This document shows, piece by piece, positions 18,504 to 27,904 of a stretch of DNA of 64,000 bases (position 1 is its first letter; each line of letters opens with the position of its first letter). The notes below the pieces were generated by a model. It saw nothing but the letters and a program-made list of their open reading frames with translations, searched no databases and had not been told where the DNA came from. The stretch is from contig NZ_CP096255.1 of assembly GCF_011516635.5 (NCBI RefSeq), positions 1,426,001-1,490,000 on the forward strand, written 5' to 3'. This stretch comes from Bradyrhizobium barranii subsp. apii. Lineage in GTDB: Bacteria; Pseudomonadota; Alphaproteobacteria; Rhizobiales; Xanthobacteraceae. The position numbers and the translations under genes were made by a program.

Positions 18504-18618
18504 GCGCGGGCGTCTGGAGGAGCCGCCCGCGCGAAGTTTGCTACGCCAAGCTTGGCTGCTGGGGTTGCGTGAAATAAACAGCCAAGCCAAAAGGCTCTCA
18601 GCAACTCGCGTGCCAGAC
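18504..18618 (-). ncRNA. Hairpin element S3 (candidate sRNA or leader)
   Basis: Box at 18618-18597, then a perfect 9-bp stem (GCGCGGGCG with CGCCCGCGC) at 18532-18504 followed by CTCTTTTCC on the minus strand. It lies just upstream of the intact family A gene. The stem differs from the other copies but pairs perfectly. Confidence 0.45.
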
Positions 18619-18718
18619 GGTCACGAACTTCAAGTGTAGAGATAAGCGGTGCCAGTCTTTTCGCCCGTCGTAGCCTGACCTCGACAGAGCATGGCGGCTA
18701 GCGCCACGATGGAACCGC

Positions 18719-18830
18719 GCGGGCGGTAGCTGAGAGACCGCCCGCACGAGTTGCGTTACGCATGATGCTTGGCCCTCAAGAGATTCAGTAAGCGACCAAG
18801 CTATACATAGCTCAGCAGTCCGCGTGCTAG
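18719..18830 (-). ncRNA. Hairpin element S4, degenerate
   Basis: A diverged box (CTCAGCAGTCCGCGTGCTAG on the plus strand, ~18812-18831) and a perfect 9-bp stem at 18719-18745 (GCGGGCGGT with ACCGCCCGC). No clear T run follows on the minus strand. Confidence 0.35.
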
Positions 18831-18979
18831 ATAAACGTAAGGGAACAAGGGACACGCTTTCACACGCAGATCCGCAGGCTGCTCGCGCTGCTGTCCGAGA
18901 AAGCATGTTGTCCGCGCCATGCTGCGCAAACCACCTCAACGACCGATACAGCTGCGTCTGCGATGAGAATAGTGTAACT

Positions 18980-19190
18980 TCGAGAAGCTAGCTTGATGCT
19001 CATAGTCCATGCTCCTCATGCGCCGCAACGGAAATGATCGTAAGCAGCCTAAAGAGCGTAAGCGGGTGTTTACGTAAGAGTTCTGTGCTCGCCTTCGCGA
19101 ACGCGTCACGGCCTCCCGCAGTGCGGCGAGCTTGTCGGGATCGGCAGAGCGAACAGCTGCGTCGAACGCAGGCATGCATGATCTCCACAC
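18980..19190 (-). pseudogene. Small-gene family A, degenerate copy
   Basis: The frame contains MPAFDAAVRSADPDKLAALREAV followed by a decayed tail, aligned with the C-terminal half of the intact member (IPAFEAAIRSSAPEKPSALR). The N-terminal MSREEA part is missing. It lies directly downstream of hairpin element S5. Confidence 0.45.
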
Positions 19191-19204
19191 CGTGCCTCCG
19201 ATGG

Positions 19205-19316
19205 CATGAAAAGATGCACGGAGGAGAGCCCCCCTGCGCAGACTTGGCCATCTCATAGAGGTCGCGCGAATTATGAGGAGCCAAGCCCAATTGGCTCTCA
19301 GCAACTCGCGGGCCAT
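19205..19316 (-). ncRNA. Hairpin element S5, degenerate
   Basis: The box is present with changes (CTCAGCAACTCGCGGGCCAT on the plus strand at 19297). The stem near 19240-19210 is imperfect, with a following TCTTTTC on the minus strand. Family membership rests mainly on the box and position. Confidence 0.3.
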
Positions 19317-19352
19317 TCAAGATGCAAGAGAGGCGAAATAGTGCGCACCACC

Positions 19353-19465
19353 ATGAAAAGCGTGCGGGCGGTGCTGACGACCGCCCGCACGAGTTACGGT
19401 GTGAGGACTTGGCCCTCAATCAATAAGCGACCAAGCCATACTTGGCTCAGCAATCAATGGGCCAG
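19353..19465 (-). ncRNA. Hairpin element S6 (candidate sRNA or leader)
   Basis: A diverged box at 19465-19444 is followed by a perfect 11-bp stem at 19390-19362 (GTGCGGGCGGT with its complement) and GCTTTTC on the minus strand, a good intrinsic-terminator form. Compared with S2, the base pair next to the loop changed from C-G to T-A, preserving pairing. Confidence 0.45.
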
Positions 19466-19597
19466 ACGGCCACATTGCGCAGAGAGGCAAACGGCGCGCT
19501 TTCATACCTTGTGCAGACTAACTACTCGCGCGAGCGGTGCTTTCCGGACGACAATGTCACGAACCGGACGCAACTGAGCGACATCAGACGTGCCGCG

Positions 19598-19872
19598 TTA
19601 ATGACGACGAGCGTGCGAAATAGTCGGACTGATCTCGTCATCGTGCACGATGAGAAGCTCGCCGGGCTTCACGCCAAGTCTTCGCAACTGCTCCTCTTCG
19701 ATTGGGCAGTTGAGCATTGCGGCCTTTGCGCCGCATTCCGCGATGGTCATCCTCACCACTTCCGCCGGATCGGCGACGGCCCCCACGCAAGTTATGTGCC
19801 CGAATTCTTCGTCATCGTCGCCATCTTCCTTGCCGCTGTTACTATCCAACCATCCATCTTGTTGAGCTCCGT
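19598..19872 (-). pseudogene. Small-gene family B, 5'-truncated copy
   Basis: The frame reads GKEDGDDDEEFGHITCVGAV, then VVRMTIAECGAKAAMLNCPI and RRLGVKPGELLIVHDDEISP, ending at 19598. It matches the frameshifted copy at 2605-2310. Its N-terminus runs into unrelated sequence near 19870, shortly before the IS3 element that starts at 19938, so the 5' end and start codon are lost. The protein family is unknown to me. Confidence 0.5.
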
Positions 19873-19997
19873 GGGCCCTGAGCTGCCGAACCTCTGAAGA
19901 TCCCGAGGCATCGGACACCGCGGCTGAACACGAGGACTGAGCTGCTGCCGGTTTGATGGACACCGAGATTAGGTGTTTCATGAAGCCGGAGGTGGCG

Positions 19998-20288
19998 ATG
20001 AAAAGACGGAAGTTCAGCCGCGAGTTCAAGGTCGAGGCGGTCAAGCTGGTGCGGGACCGTGGGGTGTCGGTGGCGCAAGCCGGCCGTGACCTGGATGTTC
20101 ATGAGAATGTTCTCCGCAAATGGGTGAAGGAGTTGGGCTCCGACCCGGCGCAAGCCTTTCCCGGCCACGGGCAGATGAAGCCGGAGCAGCAGGAGATCGA
20201 GCGGCTGCGCCGTGAGGTCGCCAAGCTGAAGGCCGAGCGGGATATCCTAAAAAAGGCCGCAGCCTACTTCGCGAAGGAAGCGACATGA
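19998..20288 (+). CDS. IS3 OrfA, 96 aa
   Basis: DNA-binding component of an IS3 transposase. The ATG at 19998 follows GGAGG. The protein has the helix-turn-helix (GVSVAQAGRDLDVHENVLRK) and a C-terminal leucine-zipper-like helix (IERLRREVAKLKAERDILKK) used to multimerise with the OrfAB fusion. It ends with the usual AAAYFAKEAT and overlaps orfB by four bases, the normal setting for the frameshift that fuses the two. Confidence 0.85.
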   Translation: MKRRKFSREFKVEAVKLVRDRGVSVAQAGRDLDVHENVLRKWVKELGSDPAQAFPGHGQMKPEQQEIERLRREVAKLKAERDILKKAAAYFAKEAT

Positions 20289-21048
20289 AGTTCGCCTTCG
20301 TCGCGAAGCACCGGACGATCTGGCCGGTGGCATGGCTATGCGATGCGCTGGGAGTGTCGCGGTCGGGCTTCCATGCCTGGCTGAATCGCTCTCCCAGCAC
20401 CAGATCCCGCAGCGACGAGGAGCTCGGCGGCAAGGTCAAGGCCAGCTTCGCCGCCAGCGACCGCACCTATGGCGCACGCCGGGTGTGGCGTGACCTGCTC
20501 GCCGACGGGGCGGATTGCGGCCTGCACCGGATTGAGCGGCTGATGCGCCTGCAAGGCTTGCGGGCGCGGCCGCGACGTCGGCGCTTGCCGAAGGACAGCG
20601 GCGATCGACAGCTCGAGACCGTACCGGCGAACCTCCTTGACCGGCAGTTCGCCGCCGAGCGGCCGAACCAGAAGTGGATCGCCGACTTCACCTATCTCTG
20701 GACGGCCGAAGGCTGGCTCTATGTCGCAGCGGTGATCGACCTGTTCTCACGCCGCGTGGTGGGCTGGTCGATGAGTGCCGCCATGACGGCACAGCTCGTG
20801 ACGGACGCATTGTTGATGGCCGTCTGGCGGCGCGGCAAGCCGGATGCACTGTTGCATCACTCCGACCAGGGCAGCCAGTACACCAGCGAGCAGTTCCAGC
20901 GCCTGATGGCCGACCACGGCATCGTTTGCAGCATGAGCTGGAGAGCTTCTTCTCCTCGCTCAAGACCGAGCGTACGGCCAACAAGATTTATCGAACCAGA
21001 GATGAGGCACGCGCCGATGTGTTCGACTACATCGAACGATTTTACAAC
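20285..21048 (+). pseudogene. IS3 OrfB, interrupted by recombinase element
   Basis: The DDE domain is recognisable: RTYGARRVWRDL, the first Asp in NQKWIADFTYLWTAEG, the second in LLHHSDQGSQYTS. Just after GIVCSMS a short internal deletion (the usual SGNVWDNAAM region) shifts the frame; the Glu-containing piece (ESFFSSLKTERT) continues in another frame. At the codons for FYN (21043-21048) a serine-recombinase element has inserted. The gene is inactive for two independent reasons. Confidence 0.8.
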
Positions 21049-21071
21049 CGCGCATCAGAACACCCATCTGT

Positions 21072-23141
21072 CTATGTTGTTGAAGAGAAGAGACTTTGCT
21101 GATTGGGATGCGATCCCGTGGGGTATCTTGGGTTCTGTCGCGCTCGTTCGGCGATAGATTGAGCGGCAGTTGTTATCAGCGAGGCGCGGGCGAAGATCCA
21201 CGGGCCGTCCGACAGCGGATGGAAGGCTTCGATTTCGCCGGCTTCAGCGGCCAGCCGGAGCGTCTTGGGCGCGATCTTCAGGAGCTTTGCGGCGTTGCTA
21301 AGGTTGAGCCAGGGTTCGATCCCGTCATCGGCGGGCTTGAATACCGGGAGGTGGTAGCTCGAGCGCATTGATGTGACGCGCTCGCGGGTCCAGCGATTGC
21401 CGTTGCCCGTCTTGAGGCCGTTTCGGTTGAGGAGGCCGGCAATCAGATCGTCGCTGGCGATCAGCACCAGTTGACGCACGGCTTGGATAATATCGGCGGA
21501 AGTGCTGTTGCGCTGTCCGCGCCGGCGCTTGGGCAAGCGCAACTCGCTGTGAGCGCCACCCACCCAGTGGACGATGAGAACGATCTCGGACGCCGCGTCG
21601 TCTATATCGGCCACGACCTCATGGACGAGGGTGCGTACAATGCGCTTCTTGAGACGAGCATCCGTCGTCGGCGCATCCCAGACCGTTTTGAGGTTCGAGG
21701 CCAGTACGCCGAGCGAAGCTGGATCAGCAATGGGTGCGGGCGTCGCCGCATCATGCATGGCGATCTTGCCCTCGACCTCCGCCGCGTGAGCGAGTGCCCT
21801 GTTCCAGCGCGCTTCCAGCTCACTCGCCACCAACCGGTTCGCGGGGTCAGCGGCATCGTATTGCCGGAAAGCCCGGTCGGCGGCATAGCGCGCCGCTTCC
21901 AGATCGCGACTGAGCGCATCGCGCACCTGATCCCGCCGTTCCCTGGCTCCTTCGGCGGCAGCGGTTGCAGCGGCGATAGCGCCCGGACCGACGACGCCAA
22001 GCAGTGCGTCCTCGATTGCATCATCGACACGCAATCCGCCGAAGGCGATGCAGTGGGCCCCGCCATTGTCCATCCAGGCGCGGCTGCAGCTGTAGCGCGG
22101 GATATGGTTTTCCATGCCGGAGTACCGGAGTGTGAGCTTGCGGCCGCAGCGCTTGCACCGGATCAGACCGGCCAGCAGCGCGTCCCCATGCTTGGGTGCG
22201 CCGTGATGCCGACCGGTGGGAACGTTGCTGCTGACCATGGTGCGGATCGCCTCGAACCTCTCCCAGCTCACATACCCGTCGTGGGTGTTGGGCATCAGCG
22301 CCAGCCATTCGTTCCGCGTCTTGCGGCGGATCTTCACGCTCACGCCCCCGGCGCTGTATCCCGCCGCCACAGCCGTCTTACCATAGGCATAGGCGCCGCC
22401 GTAGACCGGGTTCTCAATGATCCGGTGGATGGCGGAGTAACTCGGTCGCCGCCAGGCTGTGTCGCCGTTGGACTGCTTCACTGGTAGATCGAGATTGTAC
22501 TCGTGGAGCCAGCAGAGCGCCTGTCGCGCGCTGCCCAGTTCCTCGACCTTGTCGAACACCAGCTTGATCGCTTCCTGGACACGCCGATCCGGATCTTTCT
22601 CATAACGGTCGCCGGCCTTCACGAAACCGACGGGCGCCGCCACAACCAACTCGCCCCGGCGCGCCTTCTCGTAGCGGGCCGAGAGCGAGCGTTGGCGCAA
22701 CAAATCCAGTTCGTACTCGTTGAGGCTGCCCTTGAGCCCGAGTAGCAGGCGATCGTTGCCGTGCCTCGGTGCATAGATCGTCTCCTGATCGACCAGAACG
22801 GTATCGACCACGCGGCACATCTCGATGAGTTGCTGCCAATCCCGGCTGTTGCGGGCGAAGCGCGAGACCTCGCGGGCGCAAACCGCACCAACCTTACCGA
22901 GGCAAACCTCCGCTACCATTCGCTCGAAACCGGCGCGTTGCACGCCGCCGGCGGCTGAACGACCGAGATCATCATCGATCACTTCGATCTCTGACCACCC
23001 GAGTGCCGTCAGCCGGTCCCGCATGGCGTATTGCAATGCGCTGCTCTCGCGATTGTGCAACACCTGATGTGCTGAGGATTGGCGCACGTAAAGAATCGCC
23101 TTACGCTCCAGATGATGAGGCCTGACCTTGTCAGAGATCAT
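21072..23141 (-). CDS. Large serine recombinase, 689 aa
   Basis: Site-specific recombinase. The N-terminal resolvase domain begins [20 protein letters not shown] with the catalytic Ser in YVRQSS (residue ~22) and continues with [20 protein letters not shown] and the [13 protein letters not shown] motif. A recombinase domain follows (residues ~190-300), then a zinc ribbon with Cys pairs ([10 protein letters not shown] ... [10 protein letters not shown]), a coiled-coil region (~400-480) and an unusual extra C-terminal part with a helix-turn-helix ([20 protein letters not shown]). It is intact. Start at 23141 overlaps the preceding small gene by 11 bases, indicating translational coupling. Confidence 0.85.
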   Translation of the reverse strand: MISDKVRPHHLERKAILYVRQSSAHQVLHNRESSALQYAMRDRLTALGWSEIEVIDDDLGRSAAGGVQRAGFERMVAEVCLGKVGAVCAREVSRFARNSRDWQQLIEMCRVVDTVLVDQETIYAPRHGNDRLLLGLKGSLNEYELDLLRQRSLSARYEKARRGELVVAAPVGFVKAGDRYEKDPDRRVQEAIKLVFDKVEELGSARQALCWLHEYNLDLPVKQSNGDTAWRRPSYSAIHRIIENPVYGGAYAYGKTAVAAGYSAGGVSVKIRRKTRNEWLALMPNTHDGYVSWERFEAIRTMVSSNVPTGRHHGAPKHGDALLAGLIRCKRCGRKLTLRYSGMENHIPRYSCSRAWMDNGGAHCIAFGGLRVDDAIEDALLGVVGPGAIAAATAAAEGARERRDQVRDALSRDLEAARYAADRAFRQYDAADPANRLVASELEARWNRALAHAAEVEGKIAMHDAATPAPIADPASLGVLASNLKTVWDAPTTDARLKKRIVRTLVHEVVADIDDAASEIVLIVHWVGGAHSELRLPKRRRGQRNSTSADIIQAVRQLVLIASDDLIAGLLNRNGLKTGNGNRWTRERVTSMRSSYHLPVFKPADDGIEPWLNLSNAAKLLKIAPKTLRLAAEAGEIEAFHPLSDGPWIFARASLITTAAQSIAERARQNPRYPTGSHPNQQSLFSSTT

Positions 23142-23370
23142 GATCGACCCCCTTCGCGGGCGGCGTCGCTGTCATCGCAGCATGGTCGAGGATCAACTGC
23201 GTCATCAGGCTTGTGAGGGCCGCCCGGGCTTCCGCCGGCAACTCCGGCCATGCTGGCGCGCGGATGGCGCCGTTCGGCAGGCCGCTCCCGAACAGATCCA
23301 TCTGTTGCTGCGGCCGCGGTTGTCGATTGTGTCGGTATCCGCTCCCTGGCATTGCCGTCTGCCGTGACAT
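23131..23370 (-). CDS. Small accessory protein of the element, 79 aa
   Basis: The product begins [15 protein letters not shown], has a Gln/Pro-rich stretch ([15 protein letters not shown]) and a helical end ([20 protein letters not shown]). It overlaps the recombinase start by 11 bases and also lies entirely inside the open frame of the upstream gene in another phase. The identical gene occurs in copy 2. Proteins of this type commonly precede recombinases of this kind in rhizobia as far as I recall; function unknown. Confidence 0.6.
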   Translation of the reverse strand: MSRQTAMPGSGYRHNRQPRPQQQMDLFGSGLPNGAIRAPAWPELPAEARAALTSLMTQLILDHAAMTATPPAKGVDHDL

Positions 23371-23689
23371 GGGTCTCTCCCCGATTCTGGTCGTGAGAGG
23401 CTCTGGATGCGCTAGAAAGCAGGGCAGCTGATGGCGTTCGATCCATCAACACCAGATCGAGAAGCGCAGAAAGCGCTGCAAGTGCGGTTATGCTGACAAA
23501 TGGCCGAGCTGCCAAAAGCTCCGCCTCAGGGCATGCCGTCCGGTCGAACATCCATGCTGGAACCTCCAGCCAACGATCTGCTTGCGATCCATCCAGTGTG
23601 CAGCGGAAGGCGACATCGCCAGCCTTGTCGACGGCCCCATGAACGCAAACTCGGCAACCAAACCAAGGATGATATCGATAAAGAACCAC
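23138..23689 (-). CDS. DUF5372-like protein of the element, up to 183 aa
   Basis: The GTG at 23689 is the likely start within the element; the frame is open beyond it into the IS3 flank. The first ~90 residues read [40 protein letters not shown] and [18 protein letters not shown], a compact domain like the DUF5372 family seen beside recombinases. The following ~75 codons are low in structure, rich in Ala and Arg, and overlap the next gene completely, so the true protein may end earlier if a frameshift exists. Role unknown; perhaps a directionality or regulatory factor. Confidence 0.5.
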   Translation of the reverse strand: MVLYRYHPWFGCRVCVHGAVDKAGDVAFRCTLDGSQADRWLEVPAWMFDRTACPEAELLAARPFVSITALAALSALLDLVLMDRTPSAALLSSASRASHDQNRGETHVTADGNARERIPTQSTTAAAATDGSVRERPAERRHPRASMAGVAGGSPGGPHKPDDAVDPRPCCDDSDAAREGGRS

Positions 23690-23727
23690 GCGAAGAGCGG
23701 TCCTGTGGGCGTTCTCAAACCTCGTTG

Positions 23728-23830
23728 TACAACCGAACAAGGCTCCATTCCGCCGTGGGATATATCGCCCCGATCGAAATGGAGCCAAAAGCCGCCTAAA
23801 CCAGTCCACTTTCTCGGGGGAAGATCAGAC
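23728..23830 (+). mobile_element. IS3-family orfB tail flanking copy 1
   Basis: After the junction TACAACCG the plus strand encodes LYNRTRLHSAVGYIAPIEMEPKAA and a stop, the typical end of an IS3 OrfB, followed by a terminus-like GTCCACTTTCTCGGGGGAAG. The terminal sequence differs from that of element X, so this tail comes from another IS3 type and was brought here by inversion of the segment between the two recombinase elements. Confidence 0.65.
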
Positions 23831-23849
23831 GCAGAGTGCGCAGACTGGC

Positions 23850-24208
23850 GAGAGGTAGCGGAGAGTATTGCGCATCAATCCTAAACGCGAGCCGCAGCGC
23901 GCCCGCCGAGCGTATGAGACGTATATCGCCCGGACCAAGTGGATGACTAATCAAGGATACCGGCACATCTTGCGTGACGGCGGCCCGGCCGTCGTGGATA
24001 ACTAACTTCAGGTATCCATGTTCTTTAGCCCGCAATTGCTTTGTTGAGCAGGCTTGCCTGAGGCCATCCACATATTCGGCTGTGTCAACGGCCTCGGAGC
24101 CGTCCACCGCATGGACGCGGACTTGGCGACCTCAAGATCTGCCAAAAGCTGATCAATGTTCGCTCGCTCTCGCTGCAACTCTTCAATGATCGAACCGTGT
24201 TTTGTCAT
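23850..24208 (-). pseudogene. Hypothetical protein, frameshifted
   Basis: The ATG at 24208 overlaps the stop of the upstream gene (ATGA). The first 34 residues, MTKHGSIIEELQRERANIDQ..., form an amphipathic helix. After a shift near 24110 the protein continues as VDTAEYVDGLRQACSTKQLR and LKLVIHDGRAAVTQDV. The C-terminus is uncertain. No family recognised. The overlap suggests it formed an operon with the gene before it. Confidence 0.45.
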
Positions 24209-24649
24209 CCCGCTTCCTTACTCATCAGGTTTGACTGTGTGTTCGCAGCCACCGTTAAACTCGACGAGCGGGCGTGTTCGGTGATCGTATCGCCAGCACG
24301 CTCGGGAGTGTGGCCGATTGTGAACGTGCCGCGATACCCGAAGAAGAAAAGATGCATGTCGCCGAAATCGGGGCGGTCACCTTCGTAGTCGTCAAGCTCC
24401 ACTTCATTCCACGCAAGTCCGTCATCCAGATCATTGCGGGGCTCGCCAGGCATGAGGACAGCAGAGCTCGCAGGGGGATGGTTGTGGTCGTAGTTGACCG
24501 GAGCTGGCGGCTCTGCGTGCACGCTCAGGCTTACTTGCATAGCTTCGATGACGGCAGGGAGCTTCCCATAGTTTGCGACCGAGTAGGAAGGCCATACCCA
24601 CCGCGAAAGTGGCGACCGTAAGCAAGCAACCTATAACAATCTCGGGCAC
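24205..24649 (-). pseudogene. Membrane-anchored hypothetical protein, frameshifted
   Basis: From 24649 the product begins MPEIVIGCLLTVATFAVGMA, a clear N-terminal membrane segment. Near 24585 the frame shifts, and the rest continues as KLPAVIEAMQVSLSVHAEPP, an acidic region (DDGLAWNEVELDDYEGDRPD) and MHLFFFGYRGTFTIGHTPER to the stop at 24205. The combined protein would be ~145 residues. Family not recognised. The stop overlaps the next start. Confidence 0.45.
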
Positions 24650-25091
24650 TCAGAACTTCATACTCGCTCGTCTGATTGAGAGGTGCCATTGCGTCCGTAC
24701 AATCGAAGGGTGCTGCACCAAATGGTGGTTCAATTGAATAGCTGGCTTCCAGCCCGATCCCTATTGGGATTCGGTTGCGGGAGGACGGACCTTCTCCCCG
24801 CGATGCGTCAACGAGATACTCCGCAGGTTGAGCGCGTGCTAACGTCTAATGGCGTCGCCGTCAGGTTGGCACCTATGCAGACAAGTAGGTGTAGGGCTCG
24901 GGTTGCCGTGTCAGGGTGCGGAACGCGTGCCGGCCTGTGCTGGTGTGCCGCGTCTCGGAGTGCAGGCTCCGTCAAGTGCTGGAGCTGTGTAGTGCGTGGC
25001 GACCTTCCGTATATCGCATACGTCATTTTGATAGGACTAACCTCGCTCGCCATCGCCGCGGTCGTAATATTTATGCAATGAGGTGGCCGTC
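24650..25091. other. Unassigned spacer between the two recombinase elements
   Basis: A hydrophobic 29-residue frame (GTG 24993, ending AIAAVVIFMQ at 25081) preceded by GGAG might encode a tiny membrane peptide, but nothing else supports it. Otherwise I see no gene. Confidence 0.3.
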
Positions 25092-25199
25092 TGAGCTGCT
25101 GCCGGTTTGATGGACACCCGGTTAAGCTAATCCCACCTTGCGCTCGAACTCAACCGGGCTGAGATAGCCGATGGTCGAGTGCCTGCGGGTCGTGTTGTA
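25092..25199 (-). mobile_element. IS3 element X, detached right end
   Basis: On the minus strand the end of an OrfB (LYNTTRRHSTIGYLSPVEFE, stop at 25123) is followed by the inverted copy of the X terminal repeat (25118-25092) and then GAC, the same three bases that precede the left end at 19938. This matching repeat and target duplication identify it as the missing right end of element X. Confidence 0.75.
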
Positions 25200-25237
25200 C
25201 AACGAGGTTTGAGAACGCCCACAGGACCGCTCTTCGC

Positions 25238-25789
25238 GTGGTTCTTTATCGATATCATCCTTGGTTTGGTTGCCGAGTTTGCGTTCATGGGGCCGTCGAC
25301 AAGGCTGGCGATGTCGCCTTCCGCTGCACACTGGATGGATCGCAAGCAGATCGTTGGCTGGAGGTTCCAGCATGGATGTTCGACCGGACGGCATGCCCTG
25401 AGGCGGAGCTTTTGGCAGCTCGGCCATTTGTCAGCATAACCGCACTTGCAGCGCTTTCTGCGCTTCTCGATCTGGTGTTGATGGATCGAACGCCATCAGC
25501 TGCCCTGCTTTCTAGCGCATCCAGAGCCTCTCACGACCAGAATCGGGGAGAGACCCATGTCACGGCAGACGGCAATGCCAGGGAGCGGATACCGACACAA
25601 TCGACAACCGCGGCCGCAGCAACAGATGGATCTGTTCGGGAGCGGCCTGCCGAACGGCGCCATCCGCGCGCCAGCATGGCCGGAGTTGCCGGCGGAAGCC
25701 CGGGCGGCCCTCACAAGCCTGATGACGCAGTTGATCCTCGACCATGCTGCGATGACAGCGACGCCGCCCGCGAAGGGGGTCGATCATGA
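25238..25789 (+). CDS. DUF5372-like protein, copy 2
   Basis: Identical in sequence to the gene at 23689-23138: an N-terminal ~90-residue domain with [13 protein letters not shown] and [13 protein letters not shown], then a long low-complexity tail overlapping the next gene. The GTG at 25238 lies 38 bases inside the element. Since the recombinase gene downstream is broken by IS256, this copy is part of a disabled module, although its own frame is intact. Confidence 0.5.
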   Translation: MVLYRYHPWFGCRVCVHGAVDKAGDVAFRCTLDGSQADRWLEVPAWMFDRTACPEAELLAARPFVSITALAALSALLDLVLMDRTPSAALLSSASRASHDQNRGETHVTADGNARERIPTQSTTAAAATDGSVRERPAERRHPRASMAGVAGGSPGGPHKPDDAVDPRPCCDDSDAAREGGRS

Positions 25790-25796
25790 TCTCTGA
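25557..25796 (+). CDS. Small accessory protein, copy 2, 79 aa
   Basis: Identical to the protein encoded at 23370-23131. It overlaps the recombinase start (25786) by 11 bases and is nested in the frame of the upstream gene. Preservation of two overlapping open frames in both copies probably reflects their recent common origin rather than independent selection. Confidence 0.6.
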   Translation: MSRQTAMPGSGYRHNRQPRPQQQMDLFGSGLPNGAIRAPAWPELPAEARAALTSLMTQLILDHAAMTATPPAKGVDHDL

Positions 25797-26475
25797 CAAG
25801 GTCAGGCCTCATCATCTGGAGCGTAAGGCGATTCTTTACGTGCGCCAATCCTCAGCACATCAGGTGTTGCACAATCGCGAGAGCAGCGCATTGCAATACG
25901 CCATGCGGGACCGGCTGACGGCACTCGGGTGGTCAGAGATCGAAGTGATCGATGATGATCTCGGTCGTTCAGCCGCCGGCGGCGTGCAACGCGCCGGTTT
26001 CGAGCGAATGGTAGCGGAGGTTTGCCTCGGTAAGGTTGGTGCGGTTTGCGCCCGCGAGGTCTCGCGCTTCGCCCGCAACAGCCGGGATTGGCAGCAACTC
26101 ATCGAGATGTGCCGCGTGGTCGATACCGTTCTGGTCGATCAGGAGACGATCTATGCACCGAGGCACGGCAACGATCGCCTGCTACTCGGGCTCAAGGGCA
26201 GCCTCAACGAGTACGAACTGGATTTGTTGCGCCAACGCTCGCTCTCGGCCCGCTACGAGAAGGCGCGCCGGGGCGAGTTGGTTGTGGCGGCGCCCGTCGG
26301 TTTCGTGAAGGCCGGCGACCGTTATGAGAAAGATCCGGATCGGCGTGTCCAGGAAGCGATCAAGCTGGTGTTCGACAAGGTCGAGGAACTGGGCAGCGCG
26401 CGACAGGCGCTCTGCTGGCTCCACGAGTACAATCTCGATCTACCAGTGAAGCAGTCCAACGGCGACACAGCCTGG

Positions 26476-27904
26476 GGGGATGTCCCGATCGCTGTTGAAC
26501 TACGTCGGGTCGACGTTGCCGGAATGAATATTACGCAGCCCTCGTGACGTGGGCAACGGACTTGATTGTCATGCGATCGTGGTGAGCTTGAAGGGCCGCA
26601 CGCAGAACCGACAATTGCTTATGCGCCTTCAATCGTCGGAAGCCCTTGTTGGCCTCGATCATACCGGCCGCGACCCATCGCAAGGCCATACCGGCATCCC
26701 GCCAGCGTTTAACGTTGCGCGTGACGCGGCGAATGGTGCCCATCATGTTCTCGGCGATATTGGTACAGGCGAGCGATCGGCGAAGCTCCTTCGGCAACTT
26801 CAACCGGACGACAGTCAGGATTTCGTCGAGGCCTTCGAGGATACTGGCCGCAACGCCGGGCCATTGCTGGTCGAGTCGACGCGCGAGATTGCGGATCAAT
26901 TTTTCAGCCTTGTCGGCGTCATCGAGCTCCCAGGCCTGGCGCAGCACCCGGCGGGTGGCCGCATGATGCTCTTTCGGCAGGCGTTCCATGATGTTGCGCG
27001 CCTTGTGGATCTGGCAGCGCTGGATCGCAGCGGCCGAACCGAAGGTGCGGCGGATCGCCTTCGACAACGCCTTCGCGCCGTCGGCGATGAACAGTCTTGG
27101 CACCGTCGGGTCGAGCCCGCGCGAGACCAGGTTGTCCAGCAGGGCCTGAACCGTTGCTGCATTCTCGGTCGCCCCTTCCACCAGCGCCAGCGGATGCTTG
27201 TTGCCTTCGCCGTCAACCCCGATCGCGGCCACCAGCACGAGATCGTCGTCGAGATGCAGCCCGTCGATTTGGACCACCAGAAGGTCGAGCGCGGACAGAT
27301 CGGCAGCCATGAAGTCGGCCAGCCGCGCCGCCGACAGAGCCACGAACCTCCGCGAGGCCGCCGACTTCGAAATCCCCGATCCGGGCGGTGCCGGCACGTC
27401 ACCCTCGGGCAGCCGGACGGCGCGGCCGAACCGGCGCGTCGACACATTGATCAGCATCAGGTTCATCGCCCAGCGACCGAGCCAGTCCTCCTGCGCCGCC
27501 GTTTCCCAGCTCGGGATCGTGACCTCGCGGCCGTCCATGCCCCGGACCCGCGGGCGATCGACCTCGATCTTGCCGCCGTGGAAACCGATCCGCCCCCGCG
27601 TTCGGCCCCAACGGTGCGCCCGCCGCGCCGCATCACGACCGTGGCGCGGCCCGCAGGCCGCTGTCACATCCGCCTCCATCATCGTGCCGAGCGCCTCGAT
27701 TCCTGCCGCAAGGCAGAACCGATCGAAGCTCGCTCGCACTTCCGCAAATGATTTCTCCACAGCCCCGGTCGCCGGCCAACCAGCCGGTGTGATATCTCTC
27801 GTCATGGCGTTGCTCTCCTTTGTGGAATCAGCACCCCGAGCCTACCGGCTCAAGGTGGGCAACGCCGACCTCTTCAGAAATTCAACAGAACCCGGGACAT
27901 CCCC
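26476..27904 (-). mobile_element. IS256-family element A, 1,429 bp
   Basis: The ends are GGGGATGTCCCG and its inverse CGGGACATCCCC, continuing imperfectly inward (TGTTGAA). An 8-bp target duplication CAGCCTGG (26468-26475 and 27905-27912) flanks it, as expected for IS256. Removing the element and one repeat restores the recombinase frame exactly. A diverged, damaged second copy lies at 57399-58813. Confidence 0.9.
26531..27805 (-). CDS. IS256-family (mutator) transposase, 424 aa
   Basis: DDE transposase with the mutator-family layout: an N-terminal DNA-binding region, the first Asp in [20 protein letters not shown], the second in [16 protein letters not shown], the C/H motif in [17 protein letters not shown] and the Glu region near [20 protein letters not shown]. 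The frame is intact and the ends are present, so this copy is probably active. Start at 27805 lies ~100 bases inside the right end. Confidence 0.88.
   Translation of the reverse strand: MTRDITPAGWPATGAVEKSFAEVRASFDRFCLAAGIEALGTMMEADVTAACGPRHGRDAARRAHRWGRTRGRIGFHGGKIEVDRPRVRGMDGREVTIPSWETAAQEDWLGRWAMNLMLINVSTRRFGRAVRLPEGDVPAPPGSGISKSAASRRFVALSAARLADFMAADLSALDLLVVQIDGLHLDDDLVLVAAIGVDGEGNKHPLALVEGATENAATVQALLDNLVSRGLDPTVPRLFIADGAKALSKAIRRTFGSAAAIQRCQIHKARNIMERLPKEHHAATRRVLRQAWELDDADKAEKLIRNLARRLDQQWPGVAASILEGLDEILTVVRLKLPKELRRSLACTNIAENMMGTIRRVTRNVKRWRDAGMALRWVAAGMIEANKGFRRLKAHKQLSVLRAALQAHHDRMTIKSVAHVTRAA

Larger units (their letters stand above)
19938..21048 (+). mobile_element. IS3-family element X, left part
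   Basis: The left inverted repeat TGAGCTGCTGCCGGTTTGAT begins at 19938 after GAC. orfA and orfB follow. orfB is interrupted at TACAAC (21043-21048) by the serine-recombinase element. The right end of this IS, with the inverted copy of the same repeat and a following GAC, lies inverted at 25092-25199. It belongs here if the intervening segment is turned round. Confidence 0.8.
21049..23727 (-). mobile_element. Serine-recombinase element, copy 1 (2,679 bp)
   Basis: The element has three genes on the minus strand and is bounded by TACAAC on both sides (21043-21048 and 23728-23733). A second copy in opposite orientation (25200-29315) has exactly the same length once its IS256 insertion and target duplication are subtracted. 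Both sit in the FYN codons of IS3-family orfB genes. There are no terminal inverted repeats, consistent with site-specific integration by the encoded large serine recombinase. Confidence 0.8.

Noticed and set aside
24993..25081. 29-residue membrane peptide gene
   Set aside because: A GGAG and GTG exist, but hydrophobic short frames arise easily by chance and nothing else supports it.
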